Source of the DNA: Marinobacter confluentis | GTDB lineage: Bacteria > Pseudomonadota > Gammaproteobacteria > Pseudomonadales > Oleiphilaceae | Direction of reading: 5' to 3' | Length of the DNA: 64,000 nt | Assembly: GCF_004785685.1 (NCBI RefSeq) | Contig: NZ_SRPF01000004.1 | Location: forward strand, 186,001-250,000 | Part shown: piece by piece, positions 1 through 9,501 of the stretch | How positions within the stretch are numbered: the first letter of the stretch is position 1 | How the letters are laid out: each line of letters begins with the position of its first letter | Translations under genes and position numbers: made by a program | Notes under the pieces: generated by a model | What the model saw: only the letters and a program-made list of their open reading frames with translations | What the model was told of the DNA's origin: nothing | Databases searched by the model: none

Positions 1-8
1 ACCCGGAA

Positions 9-1802
9 TTGCAACGATTTTCGATCAGTGTCAGCAGCCGCCTGGCCATCATCAGCACCTGTTTCAGCCTGGCCATTGTGCTGGCCGTGGCAATGACCGC
101 CTATCGGGCCCTGAGCCAGGACTTTGAAACCACCCTGATTGAACAACAAACTTACCAGGCAGAGCGCGTTTCCAGCCAGGTCAGCCAGAGCCTACAAATG
201 CGCCTGTCCATGCTGGAAGCCTTCGGTACGTCACTCACAGATGGTGAAAACCTGCTATCCCAGAAACGTCTCGAACAGTTGCTCGGGCGCCAGTCTGCCC
301 TAACTGCATTGTTTTCAAACGGCTTGTTGATTCTTGATAGACAGACCACTGCGATTGCCGAAGATACCTTTGTACCCAATCGAATCGGCACCAATTACGC
401 CGACCGTGATCACTTTAAACAGGCCATAAGAACCCGGCAGCCGGTCATCAGCAAACCGATCATCGGGCGTACAACCGGGGTGCCGCTGCTATCGTTTGTC
501 GCTCCCATCCAGAGCGATGCGGGTGATCTGCTGGGTTTTATATCCGGCAGTATTGATCTGAACGAAACCAACCTTATACCGCCTGACGCTTTGCGCATGA
601 GCCGCCGCCAGAAAGCAGAGCTTCTGGTCATCGATACCCAGAACTTTCTGTACGTAGAGTCACCGGAACACAGGGCCATCGGCGATATTCAACCACTTCC
701 GAACCCCGGTGAAAGCCCACTCATTGACGCCGCCATGTCAGGCCTTGGTCTTGGTGAAGTCACGGCGGAAAGCGGTGACCCGCTTATCTTCGCCACCAGC
801 CATCTGGAGCGCCTGGGCTGGCTGTTTATCCGGGTGGTGCCCAAGGAGCTTGCCAAGGCTCCGGCCATCGACTCCTTCAACCGGTTTCTGGTCGCCAGCC
901 TGCTGATCGTTTGCCTAATGGTTCCGCTGACGTACCTGGTCACCCATTCAGCCATGAGACCACTGGACCGCATGACACAGCGTATCCGCACCATGTCGTC
1001 GGCTGGCACCACATCGGCCCGGGTGGAGGAAACCGGGCCGCCGGAGGTTCGCAACCTGGCGCAGGCATTTAATCGTTTACAGGATGAACGTGATGCCACG
1101 ATCCGGATGCAGGACGACTTTATCTCCAACGTCAGCCATGAACTGCGCACGCCCCTGACATCACTGAACGGCGCGCTCAAGCTGATCTCTTCCGGGACCC
1201 TGGGCAGCGTGCCGGATAAGGTCGCTGAGATGATCGCACGAGCCTTACGCAATGGTCAGCGCCTTCAACTGCTGATTTCCGATCTGCTCGATTTCAACAA
1301 ACTCAACGCGGGTGAAATGCAACTGACCATGAAGGCCCAGCCCCTGGCGCCAATTGTCACGCAGGCAATTCATGAAAACCAGACCACGGCACAGGTGCGC
1401 AAAGTAACGCTCGTGGCACACTGTGATTCAGGGTTGAACATGGCGACCGACGCCCACCGGCTGCGACAGATTCTGGACAACTTCATCAGCAATGCCATTA
1501 AACACTCGCCCCCTGGGGGACAAGTCCGGTTGGAAGCTACCGAAAAAGAAGAAAACCGAATCCGGTTGACGGTCACCGACCAGGGCGACGGAGTACCGGA
1601 AAATTTCCACGCGCATTTGTTCCATCGCTTCTCACAAGCCGAAGCCGGCACGAAACGGGCCTCAAAAGGAACCGGTCTGGGGCTGGCCATCTGCCGCGAG
1701 CTGGCAACGCTAATGAACGGCCAGATCGGCGCCTACAACGATCACGGCGCACATTTCTGGGTAGAGTTCCCAGTCGAAAAGACCGGAGGATCGAAGGAAT
1801 GA
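9..1802 (+). CDS. Membrane-bound sensor histidine kinase
   Basis: A transmembrane two-component sensor kinase. A first membrane helix (about residues 12-32) and a second (about 293-313) enclose a periplasmic region of Cache-like size and style; a HAMP linker follows, then a HisKA domain with the H-box SHELRTPLTS (phosphoacceptor His near 375) and a HATPase domain with the GTGLGLAI G-box near the C-terminus. No receiver domain is fused. The start used is a TTG only eight bases from the window edge and the frame is open upstream, so the true start may lie outside. The stop overlaps the next gene by four bases (ATGA), so the two are translated as a pair. The ligand is unknown and no response regulator is visible here. 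Confidence 0.85.
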   Translation: MQRFSISVSSRLAIISTCFSLAIVLAVAMTAYRALSQDFETTLIEQQTYQAERVSSQVSQSLQMRLSMLEAFGTSLTDGENLLSQKRLEQLLGRQSALTALFSNGLLILDRQTTAIAEDTFVPNRIGTNYADRDHFKQAIRTRQPVISKPIIGRTTGVPLLSFVAPIQSDAGDLLGFISGSIDLNETNLIPPDALRMSRRQKAELLVIDTQNFLYVESPEHRAIGDIQPLPNPGESPLIDAAMSGLGLGEVTAESGDPLIFATSHLERLGWLFIRVVPKELAKAPAIDSFNRFLVASLLIVCLMVPLTYLVTHSAMRPLDRMTQRIRTMSSAGTTSARVEETGPPEVRNLAQAFNRLQDERDATIRMQDDFISNVSHELRTPLTSLNGALKLISSGTLGSVPDKVAEMIARALRNGQRLQLLISDLLDFNKLNAGEMQLTMKAQPLAPIVTQAIHENQTTAQVRKVTLVAHCDSGLNMATDAHRLRQILDNFISNAIKHSPPGGQVRLEATEKEENRIRLTVTDQGDGVPENFHAHLFHRFSQAEAGTKRASKGTGLGLAICRELATLMNGQIGAYNDHGAHFWVEFPVEKTGGSKE

Positions 1803-4636
1803 AAACACCGGATTGGCCTGCAAACGAATTAGACCGACAGTCAGCCGTCGATGCCACCAGACTTCTGGACACCCAGAGCGAGGAGCGCTTCGACCGTTTT
1901 ACCCGAATGGCGACAGCTGCGCTTCGAACTCCGATTGCTCTGGTCACGCTGGTCGACCGGGATCGTCAGTGGTTCAAGTCGTGTGTGGGACTTGCGGTGG
2001 CAGAAACGCCAAGGGACATCTCGTTTTGCGGCCATGCAATCAATCAGTCCGAACTCCTCGTCGTTGAAGATACCCATGAGGACGACCGATTTCGCGACAA
2101 CCCTCTGGTCACAGGCGATCCTTCCATTCGCTTTTACGCGGGCGCTCCCCTTCGCAACAGAAGCGGGTTCCGACTGGGCACCCTTTGTGTCATCGATCGC
2201 TCGCCAAGACGTTTTGACAAAGAAGAGCAGCGAATGCTGCGGGATATTGCCGACTGCATCGAGCTGGAGATTGAGAATCAGGAAGCATCCGAATACCTGA
2301 CCGAGTTAAAAAAAAGCGAACGCCGGAGCCGCGCTGTTATTGAGGGCACGAGGATCGGCACCTGGCAGTGGAACGTTCAGACGGGCGACACCGTTTTTAA
2401 TGAACGATGGGCCAATATCTGCGGTTACCGGCTGGAGGAGCTGGAACCCGTCAGCATTCAAACCTGGCTGGCCCTGGGCCATCCCGATGATCTTGCCGGG
2501 TCGGAGCACATGCTGAATGAACATTTCGCCGGACGCCTACCCGAGTATGACTTCCAATGTCGGATGCGACATAAAGACGGTCACTGGGTATGGGTGCACG
2601 ACCGCGGCCAGGTAATGGAATGGACCGACAAAGGTGAGCCCCTGATGATGTTTGGCACCCATGCCGACATCACCAAAGAAAAAGAAAACCTGGAGCGGAT
2701 TCAACAACAGAATTCGGCCTTCGGGATCCTGAACGAGCTGGCACTGGATCAGGAACCAGACGACGATATCCGCATTGGGAAAGCACTTCGGCTGGCGTCC
2801 GAGTTCCTGAAACTGCCCATAGCGATTGTCAGCGAGATCACCAGCCGGGTCTATTCCGTGCGTTATTTTATCGCGCCAGACGATTCCGGCCTGGCGCCGA
2901 ACGTCAGCTTTCCTCTTGAGCACACCTATTGCTCATTGCTACTTCAGACACGCGAGAGCCTGGCCATCAACCACATGGCCGAATCCATCAATCGACACCA
3001 CCCCTGCTACGATCATTTTGGCCTCGAAAGCTATGTTGCTGCCCCCATCTTTGTTCGGAATCAGCTTTTCGGCACGCTGAATTTCTCATCACCTGAGCCG
3101 CGTAAAACGCCGTTTACCGATACCGAAGTCACGTTCGTCACACTCCTCGCCCGCTGGGTCGCCGGTGTTCTTGAGCGTAAACAGAGTTTTCAGATGCTGA
3201 CCAAACTGGTGGATCAGACCCCTGGCATGCTCTATCAATTTCAGCTCTGGCCGGATGGACGTTCTGCGTTTCCGTTTTCCAGCCCACACATCCGGGACAT
3301 TTACGGCGTGGAGAGCCACGAAGTCCGGGAAGATGCGTCGGCAGCGTTTGACCAGATTCACCCCAATGATGTCGCTGATGTCGCGGCTAGCATCGACCAC
3401 TCTGCAAAAACGCTGTCCATCTGGCAGGATCAATACCGGGTTCGGTCCCAACACTCGGCTGGTGAATGGCGCTGGGTCGAGGGCAAAGCAGTGCCTGAGC
3501 GCATGCCGGATGACAGCATCATCTGGCACGGATACATCGCGGATATCGACAATCAAAAACGGGTAGAACTGGCTTTGAAGGAAAGCGAGGCCCAACTGCG
3601 TCGCCTGTTCGAACTCTCGCCCATTGGTATCGCCCTGATCGACTACGAGTCAGGAACCTTTCTGGACGTAAACGATGCATTACTCAAACCTACCGGTTTC
3701 AACCGTCAGGCCCTGATGTCCCGGGGATTTCATGAGCTGTTGTCCGAAGAGTTCGACAACAGCCGCGGAGCGCTGATTGAAAACCTTGAACGGGACGAAC
3801 GTTTCGGCCCCCTGGAGCTGCAGATCAGGAATTCAAAGGGCAGCGGTTTCCCCGCCCTTGTTCAGGGAGTTCGAATACGGGACAGTCACGGACGGCGCCT
3901 GGTCTGGACCCTGGTCGAGGATATTTCCGAGCGAAAAAAAGTGGACCGGATGAAGAACGAGTTCATTTCCACCGTCAGCCATGAACTGCGAACGCCGCTT
4001 ACATCGATCACCGGGGGACTCGGCCTCATTGCCGGTGGCGCCTTTGGAAACCTGCCGGATAAAGTCGGCCAGATGGCGTCGATTGCCTACCGCAACGCCA
4101 CTCATCTTAAGCACCTGGTAGACGACCTGTTGGATATGGAAAAACTGGTTTCAGGCAAGCTGGTGATGACTATCCAGCCAGAGCCGCCTCTGGCACTCAT
4201 AGAGGAGTCGGTGGAAAAATTCAGCTACGCGAATGACCCGCAGATTTCAGTCAATATAAAAGACAGCGTCAAGGAAGCAAAAGTGAGGGCTGACCGGGTC
4301 CGGATAAATCAGGCTTTGACCAACTTACTGTCCAACGCCGTCAAGTTCTCGCCCAAAGGCGGCGTTGTTAAGGTGTCCGTTGAACCATGGGGGCAAAAGC
4401 TGCGCATTTCCGTCACTGACCAGGGGCCAGGTGTGCCTGAAGCCTTCAAACCACGGCTATTCGAGAAATTCGCGCAGGCCGACGGCTCGGCAACCCGCAG
4501 CAAGGGCGGGACTGGCCTGGGACTGGCCATTACCAGAGAAATCATGGCACAGATGGGCGGTGATGTCGGCTTCGAGTCAATTGAGGGCGCCGGTGCAACA
4601 TTCTGGCTGGAGCTTCCCATCGAAAAAACCCGGTGA
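1799..4636 (+). CDS. Soluble multi-sensor histidine kinase (GAF/PAS)
   Basis: A 945-residue cytoplasmic hybrid-sensor kinase with no membrane helix. Reading from the N-terminus it has a GAF domain (about 20-160), a PAS/PAC unit (about 170-300), a second GAF (about 310-470), two further PAS/PAC units (about 470-600 and 605-715), HisKA with H-box SHELRTPLTS (His near 725) and HATPase with GTGLGLAI. The kinase core closely resembles that of the kinase just upstream (both share SHELRTPLTS and a following PDKV stretch), which suggests duplication of the catalytic half with different sensors. The ATG overlaps the upstream stop. The family senses small ligands, redox state or light; which applies here cannot be read from sequence. 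Confidence 0.88.
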   Translation: MKTPDWPANELDRQSAVDATRLLDTQSEERFDRFTRMATAALRTPIALVTLVDRDRQWFKSCVGLAVAETPRDISFCGHAINQSELLVVEDTHEDDRFRDNPLVTGDPSIRFYAGAPLRNRSGFRLGTLCVIDRSPRRFDKEEQRMLRDIADCIELEIENQEASEYLTELKKSERRSRAVIEGTRIGTWQWNVQTGDTVFNERWANICGYRLEELEPVSIQTWLALGHPDDLAGSEHMLNEHFAGRLPEYDFQCRMRHKDGHWVWVHDRGQVMEWTDKGEPLMMFGTHADITKEKENLERIQQQNSAFGILNELALDQEPDDDIRIGKALRLASEFLKLPIAIVSEITSRVYSVRYFIAPDDSGLAPNVSFPLEHTYCSLLLQTRESLAINHMAESINRHHPCYDHFGLESYVAAPIFVRNQLFGTLNFSSPEPRKTPFTDTEVTFVTLLARWVAGVLERKQSFQMLTKLVDQTPGMLYQFQLWPDGRSAFPFSSPHIRDIYGVESHEVREDASAAFDQIHPNDVADVAASIDHSAKTLSIWQDQYRVRSQHSAGEWRWVEGKAVPERMPDDSIIWHGYIADIDNQKRVELALKESEAQLRRLFELSPIGIALIDYESGTFLDVNDALLKPTGFNRQALMSRGFHELLSEEFDNSRGALIENLERDERFGPLELQIRNSKGSGFPALVQGVRIRDSHGRRLVWTLVEDISERKKVDRMKNEFISTVSHELRTPLTSITGGLGLIAGGAFGNLPDKVGQMASIAYRNATHLKHLVDDLLDMEKLVSGKLVMTIQPEPPLALIEESVEKFSYANDPQISVNIKDSVKEAKVRADRVRINQALTNLLSNAVKFSPKGGVVKVSVEPWGQKLRISVTDQGPGVPEAFKPRLFEKFAQADGSATRSKGGTGLGLAITREIMAQMGGDVGFESIEGAGATFWLELPIEKTR

Positions 4637-4653
4637 GCACGCCCACCGGGTTT
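4622..4653 (-). terminator. Intrinsic terminator after acnA
   Basis: A perfect 10-base-pair stem (4626-4635 with 4644-4653, AAACCCGGTG/CACCGGGTTT) with an 8-base loop. Read on the minus strand it is followed by six T residues, so it is a good rho-independent terminator for acnA, 19 bases past its stop codon. On the plus strand it overlaps the stop of the upstream kinase gene and has only three T residues, so it may act weakly in that direction too. Confidence 0.8.
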
Positions 4654-4671
4654 CGGATGTGACGGCCAACA

Positions 4672-7431
4672 TCAGGCCGACTTGAGCATCTCCCGCACCA
4701 CATAGTGCAGAATGCCGCCGTGCTTGAAGTACACCGCCTCATTGGCGGTATCAATCCGTGATTTCAGATCACAGGTTTGGGTGGAGCCGTCCTTGTATTT
4801 CACGGTCATTTTCAGGGTCTGGCCGGTTTCGATTTCCCCGGACAGTCCTTCAATACTGATGGTTTCCTCACCGGTCAGCTTCAGGCTCTTGCGATCCGTT
4901 CCTTCGGGAAACTGCAGAGGCATTACGCCCATGCCAATCAGATTGGAGCGATGAATCCGCTCGTAGGATTCGGCCACCACAGCGCGTACACCCAGCAAGC
5001 GGGTGCCCTTTGCGGCCCAATCCCGACTTGAGCCGGTGCCGTATTCCTTGCCGGCAATAACCACCAGGGGCGTATTCTGCTCCTGGTACTTCATGGCTGC
5101 ATCGTAGATCGGCATCTGTTCGCCAGTGGGCACGAATTTGGTGTAACCCCCTTCCACGCCGTCCAGCATTTCGTTCCTGATGCGCACGTTGGCAAAGGTG
5201 CCGCGCATCATCACTTCGTGGTTACCACGGCGGGAACCGTAGGAGTTGAAATCCTTGGGCTCGACACCGTTTTCCTGCAGGTACTTCCCTGCCGGAGAAT
5301 CCGGCTTGAAGGAACCGGCCGGGGAGATATGGTCAGTGGTCACTGAATCCCCCAGCATCGCGAGAATATTCGCGTCCTTGATGTCCTCAATGGCGTCCGG
5401 CTCTTCCTTCAGGCCTTTGAAGAAAGGCGGATGCTGGATATACGTGGACTTGTCGGACCACTCGTACACCTTGCTTTCCGGCACCTTGATGGCCTGCCAG
5501 GTTTCATCGCCGTCGAACACCGCGGCGTATTCCTTGTGGAACATGTCGGTCTTGACCTTCTCGACCGCTTCGGCGATTTCCTGCTGGCTGGGCCAGAGGT
5601 CTTTCAGGTAGACCGGGTTGCCGTCTTTGTCCGTGCCCAGAGGATCCTTGGACAGGTCGATGCGGACGTTACCCGCCAGCGCAAAGGCCACCACCAGGGG
5701 CGGTGACGCCAGCCAGTTGGTTTTCACGTTGGGGTGCACCCGGCCCTCGAAGTTGCGGTTACCGGACAGCACCGAGGCGACCGTCAGGTTGCCATCGTTG
5801 ATGGCTTTTTCCACCTCGTCCGGCAGGGGGCCGGAGTTACCGATGCAGGTGGTGCAGCCGTAGCCCACCAGGTTGAAGCCGAGCTTGTCCAGATCATCCT
5901 GGAAGCCGCCGACCCGCAAGTAATCCGTCACCACCTTGGAGCCGGGCGCCAGTGAGGTTTTGACCCAGGGTTTGGTGTTCAGACCCTTTGCCACCGCTTT
6001 CTGGGCAATCAGGCCGGCGGCCATCATCACGCTGGGATTGGAGGTGTTGGTGCAGGACGTAATCGCGGCGATCACCACTGCACCCGGGTCCAGCCGGGTT
6101 TTCTGGCCTTTCATTTCCAGCGGCTGGCTGGCGGCATGCTCGTAACTTTTTTCAATGCCGACCGCAGTCTGCCCGCCTTCTGATGACAGCTCGCCCTCTC
6201 TAGAGGTGGCCGGGCCTTCTGCGGTTTCCATCAACAGCTCGAATGAGGATTTCATATCCCGAAGTGCAACCCGGTCCTGAGGGCGCTTGGGCCCGGCAAG
6301 GCTGGCTTCCACATCATCCATATTCAGTTCCAGGGAATCGGTGTACACCGGTTCATGGCCGGGCTCGCGCCACAGGCCCTGGGCTTTGGCATAAGCCTCC
6401 ACAAGCTCCAGCTGTTCTTCCTCACGGCCGGTCAGGCGCATGTAATCTATGGTCTGCTCGTCTACCGGGAAGAAGCCGCAAGTGGCGCCATACTCGGGCG
6501 CCATATTGGCCAGGGTCGCCCGATCAGCTACCGGCATTTCTTTCAGGCCGTCGCCGTAGAATTCAACAAACTTGCCCACCACGCCTTTCTTGCGCAGCAT
6601 TTCGGTGACAGTGAGCACCAGATCGGTGGCGGTGATGCCTTCGCGCAGCTTGCCGGTCATCTTGAAGCCGACCACTTCGGGAATCAGCATTGAGACGGGC
6701 TGCCCCAACATGGCCGCTTCGGCCTCGATGCCGCCAACGCCCCAACCCAGAATGCCCAGGCCGTTGATCATGGTGGTGTGGGAGTCGGTGCCTACCAGGG
6801 TGTCCGGATAGGCGATGTTTTTGCCCTCGATTTCCTTCTGCCACACGGTTTTGCCCAGGTATTCCAGGTTCACCTGGTGACAGATGCCAGTACCTGGCGG
6901 CACCACGCGGAAGTTATCAAACGCCTGCTGGCCCCAGCGCAGGAACTCGTAGCGTTCCTCGTTGCGGTCCATCTCGATGTCGACGTTATCCCGGAACGAG
7001 CTGGGATCACCGTATTTGTCCACCATCACCGAGTGGTCAATCACCAGGTCCACCGGCGACAGCGGGTTGATCATGGCGGGGTCTTTGCCCGCTTCCTCCA
7101 CCGCTGCGCGCATGGCGGCCAGATCAACCACGCCCGGCACACCAGTGAAATCCTGCATCAGTACCCGCGCCGGGCGGAACTGGATTTCGGTGTCCGAGCG
7201 CCGGTCTTTCATCCACTGCACCATGGCGTCGATGTGCTTGCGCTCGACGGTCGTGTCGTCTTCGTTGCGCAGCAGGTTTTCCATCAGAACTTTGAGTGAA
7301 AACGGCAGCCGGTTCAGATCACCCAGGGTTTCTGCAGCCTTTGGCAAGCTGTAGTAATGAAAAGTCTTACCACCAGCGTCGAGGCTGGACAAGGTACCGA
7401 GACTGTCTTTGCTGAGAGTGGGCTTCGACAT
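4672..7431 (-). CDS. acnA: Aconitate hydratase A
   Basis: Full-length aconitase of the AcnA/IRP type (919 residues), interconverting citrate and isocitrate in the TCA cycle. The [4Fe-4S] ligands are visible as the Cys of SCTNTSNPSV (near residue 460) and the pair in GCTTCIGNSG (near 525). The GTDSHTTMINGLG substrate-loop motif and the C-terminal swivel domain with GSSRDWAAKG are present. The ATG is preceded by a strong AGGAGG six bases upstream, which settles the start. It is a single-gene unit closed by the hairpin at 4622-4653. Nothing unusual in sequence. Confidence 0.97.
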   Translation of the reverse strand: MSKPTLSKDSLGTLSSLDAGGKTFHYYSLPKAAETLGDLNRLPFSLKVLMENLLRNEDDTTVERKHIDAMVQWMKDRRSDTEIQFRPARVLMQDFTGVPGVVDLAAMRAAVEEAGKDPAMINPLSPVDLVIDHSVMVDKYGDPSSFRDNVDIEMDRNEERYEFLRWGQQAFDNFRVVPPGTGICHQVNLEYLGKTVWQKEIEGKNIAYPDTLVGTDSHTTMINGLGILGWGVGGIEAEAAMLGQPVSMLIPEVVGFKMTGKLREGITATDLVLTVTEMLRKKGVVGKFVEFYGDGLKEMPVADRATLANMAPEYGATCGFFPVDEQTIDYMRLTGREEEQLELVEAYAKAQGLWREPGHEPVYTDSLELNMDDVEASLAGPKRPQDRVALRDMKSSFELLMETAEGPATSREGELSSEGGQTAVGIEKSYEHAASQPLEMKGQKTRLDPGAVVIAAITSCTNTSNPSVMMAAGLIAQKAVAKGLNTKPWVKTSLAPGSKVVTDYLRVGGFQDDLDKLGFNLVGYGCTTCIGNSGPLPDEVEKAINDGNLTVASVLSGNRNFEGRVHPNVKTNWLASPPLVVAFALAGNVRIDLSKDPLGTDKDGNPVYLKDLWPSQQEIAEAVEKVKTDMFHKEYAAVFDGDETWQAIKVPESKVYEWSDKSTYIQHPPFFKGLKEEPDAIEDIKDANILAMLGDSVTTDHISPAGSFKPDSPAGKYLQENGVEPKDFNSYGSRRGNHEVMMRGTFANVRIRNEMLDGVEGGYTKFVPTGEQMPIYDAAMKYQEQNTPLVVIAGKEYGTGSSRDWAAKGTRLLGVRAVVAESYERIHRSNLIGMGVMPLQFPEGTDRKSLKLTGEETISIEGLSGEIETGQTLKMTVKYKDGSTQTCDLKSRIDTANEAVYFKHGGILHYVVREMLKSA

Positions 7432-7534
7432 GGGATGCCTCCTGTGATTTCTTCCGTTCCTACAACTATTGCACCGAATGATGAGAGTTCAACTACAGGC
7501 GGTGAATGTTCGTTATAGGTAGAATGAATGGCGG

Positions 7535-9364
7535 TCAGGCCTGGCGATCACCGTATAGCTGCGCATACAGACCCTGACGGGCAATGAGTTCGTCGTGATG
7601 CCCTTCTTCACTAATATACCCGTCTTCGAAAACATAGACACGGTCTGCCTGTTTTACCGCGCTCAGCCGGTGCGCAATAATCAGGGTTGTGCGCTGGCTC
7701 AGGAAGGCTTCCAGATCCTTGTGCAGCTGATATTCCGTTTCCGCGTCCAGGGCGGAAGTGGCTTCATCCAGAATCACCACCGACGGGTCCGACAGTACCA
7801 TGCGCGCAATGGCCAGGCGCTGGCGCTGGCCGCCGGAGAGGCGCACGCCCTGTCGGCCGATCATGGTGTCCAGGCCATCCGGCATATCCGCGACGGTCTG
7901 GTCCAGTTGAGCAATCGCAAGAGCCTGCCAAAGGGCTTCGTCGCCCTTCTGACGGCCGAGCGTCAAATTCTGACGGACGGTGTCGTTGAACAGCGCGGGA
8001 TGCTGAAGCACCGTGGCCACATGCTCCCGCAGGCAGGGCAAACCGATGCGCTGTACCGGCACGCCGCCGAGCAGTATCTCCCCCTGCTGGGGCGTGTAGA
8101 GCCCCAGAATCACCTGCACCAGCGTGGACTTGCCGCCGCCACTGGCGCCGACAACGGCAACTTTCTCGCCAGCCCTGACGTGCAGATCAATGCCGTTTAG
8201 CACCGATTCCTCGCCGTAGCTGAAATGGATATTCCGCAGTTCCAGATCCACCGTGTGCTTATCGCGAAACGGGTTTTCCAGGGCGGGATAGCGCGGTTCC
8301 TCTTTCAGGTCCAGCAGCCGGTTGATCCGGCCAAGCGCGGCGTTGGCGGCGAACCAGGCGTACTGCATATTCAGCATTTCCTGAACCGGCGTCAGCATGA
8401 ACCAGAGATAGCCGAAAATGGCGAACATCATGCCGATGCTCAGATCACTGAGCAGCACCGTGACCATGGCCGCCGCCCGGAAGGTGTCTACCCCGAATTG
8501 AAACAGCGCAAAACTGGCCCGACTGGCCGCGTCGCTACGCCATTCGAACTGGACAGCATGATCACGCACTACCCGGGCCCGGGATACCAGGTGCTGGAGG
8601 TAATGGCCTTCCCGGTTGGCGGCGCGAAGCTGATGGATAGCATCGAGGGTTTCGGTCAGGTCGCCCTGGAAATCTTCATAGGCGCTGTTCTCCTGGCGTT
8701 TGAGCTCTTTTACCCGTTTGCTGATCAGCATGGTCAGGAAAATCACCAGTGGGTTGAACAGCAGTATCAGAAGCCCTAGTTGCCAGTGTACCCAGACCAG
8801 CACGCAGGCCGTGCCGGTGACGGTCAGGCTGGCGACAATGAAGCGGCTGATGGTGGTGCCCAGAAACTGGTCGATGGTGTCCAGATCGGTGATGAAGTGG
8901 CTGGTAATGCCACCGGAGCCCCGGGTTTCATATTCCGACATGGCAACCCGGCGAAGGCGCCCCAGTAGCCGGGATCGAATGCGGAACACCACGTCCTTGG
9001 AGATCTTTGAGAACTCCCGGGATTGCAGCACGTTGAAGCTGAGAGCCAGCAAACGCAGTAAAAACGCCGCAAGCACCATCAGGCTGATGTAGACAACAGG
9101 CGTGTGCCAGGCTTCGGGAAGAAACGCCTGCATGAAGGGCAGCACCGGGCCGGACTCATCCAGCAGCACTTCATCAACCAGTACCGGAAGCAACAGCGGA
9201 ATCGGGACGCTGACAGCCGTCGCCAGGATCGCCAGCAGATTGGCCCTGACCAACCTTGGCTTGTGCTTAAGGGCCAGCGATAGAATACTTCGCCAGGTGT
9301 ATGGCTGTTCTGTTTCGCCAGCAGCCTGGTCCCGGGGTCTGCTCTGTTCTGTTGCCTGTTCCAA
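7535..9364 (-). CDS. ABC transporter, fused permease and ATPase (MsbA-like)
   Basis: A 609-residue half-transporter of the exporter type, expected to dimerise in the inner membrane. The N-terminal membrane domain (about 40-330) has six helices; the nucleotide-binding domain carries Walker A GASGGGKST (near 410), the signature LSGGQRQRLAIARM (near 508) and Walker B VVILDEATSALD, followed by an H-loop in LIIAHRLSAV. The start is a TTG with AGGAGG four bases upstream; no in-frame ATG fits better. The family exports lipids, peptides or drugs; no neighbour points to a substrate, so the substrate is left open. Confidence 0.9.
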   Translation of the reverse strand: MEQATEQSRPRDQAAGETEQPYTWRSILSLALKHKPRLVRANLLAILATAVSVPIPLLLPVLVDEVLLDESGPVLPFMQAFLPEAWHTPVVYISLMVLAAFLLRLLALSFNVLQSREFSKISKDVVFRIRSRLLGRLRRVAMSEYETRGSGGITSHFITDLDTIDQFLGTTISRFIVASLTVTGTACVLVWVHWQLGLLILLFNPLVIFLTMLISKRVKELKRQENSAYEDFQGDLTETLDAIHQLRAANREGHYLQHLVSRARVVRDHAVQFEWRSDAASRASFALFQFGVDTFRAAAMVTVLLSDLSIGMMFAIFGYLWFMLTPVQEMLNMQYAWFAANAALGRINRLLDLKEEPRYPALENPFRDKHTVDLELRNIHFSYGEESVLNGIDLHVRAGEKVAVVGASGGGKSTLVQVILGLYTPQQGEILLGGVPVQRIGLPCLREHVATVLQHPALFNDTVRQNLTLGRQKGDEALWQALAIAQLDQTVADMPDGLDTMIGRQGVRLSGGQRQRLAIARMVLSDPSVVILDEATSALDAETEYQLHKDLEAFLSQRTTLIIAHRLSAVKQADRVYVFEDGYISEEGHHDELIARQGLYAQLYGDRQA

Positions 9365-9501
9365 ACAGCCTCCTGTTCATAAAGTCAGGCGGAAAGATAC
9401 GACGGCCATCCCGCAGCGGACCGCTGGTGGCTGGTGACCGGGCCTGCCATCTGCCATCATTGCAGTTCAGGACCCAAAGACCCATTCGAGCCGGACCCAC
9501 T

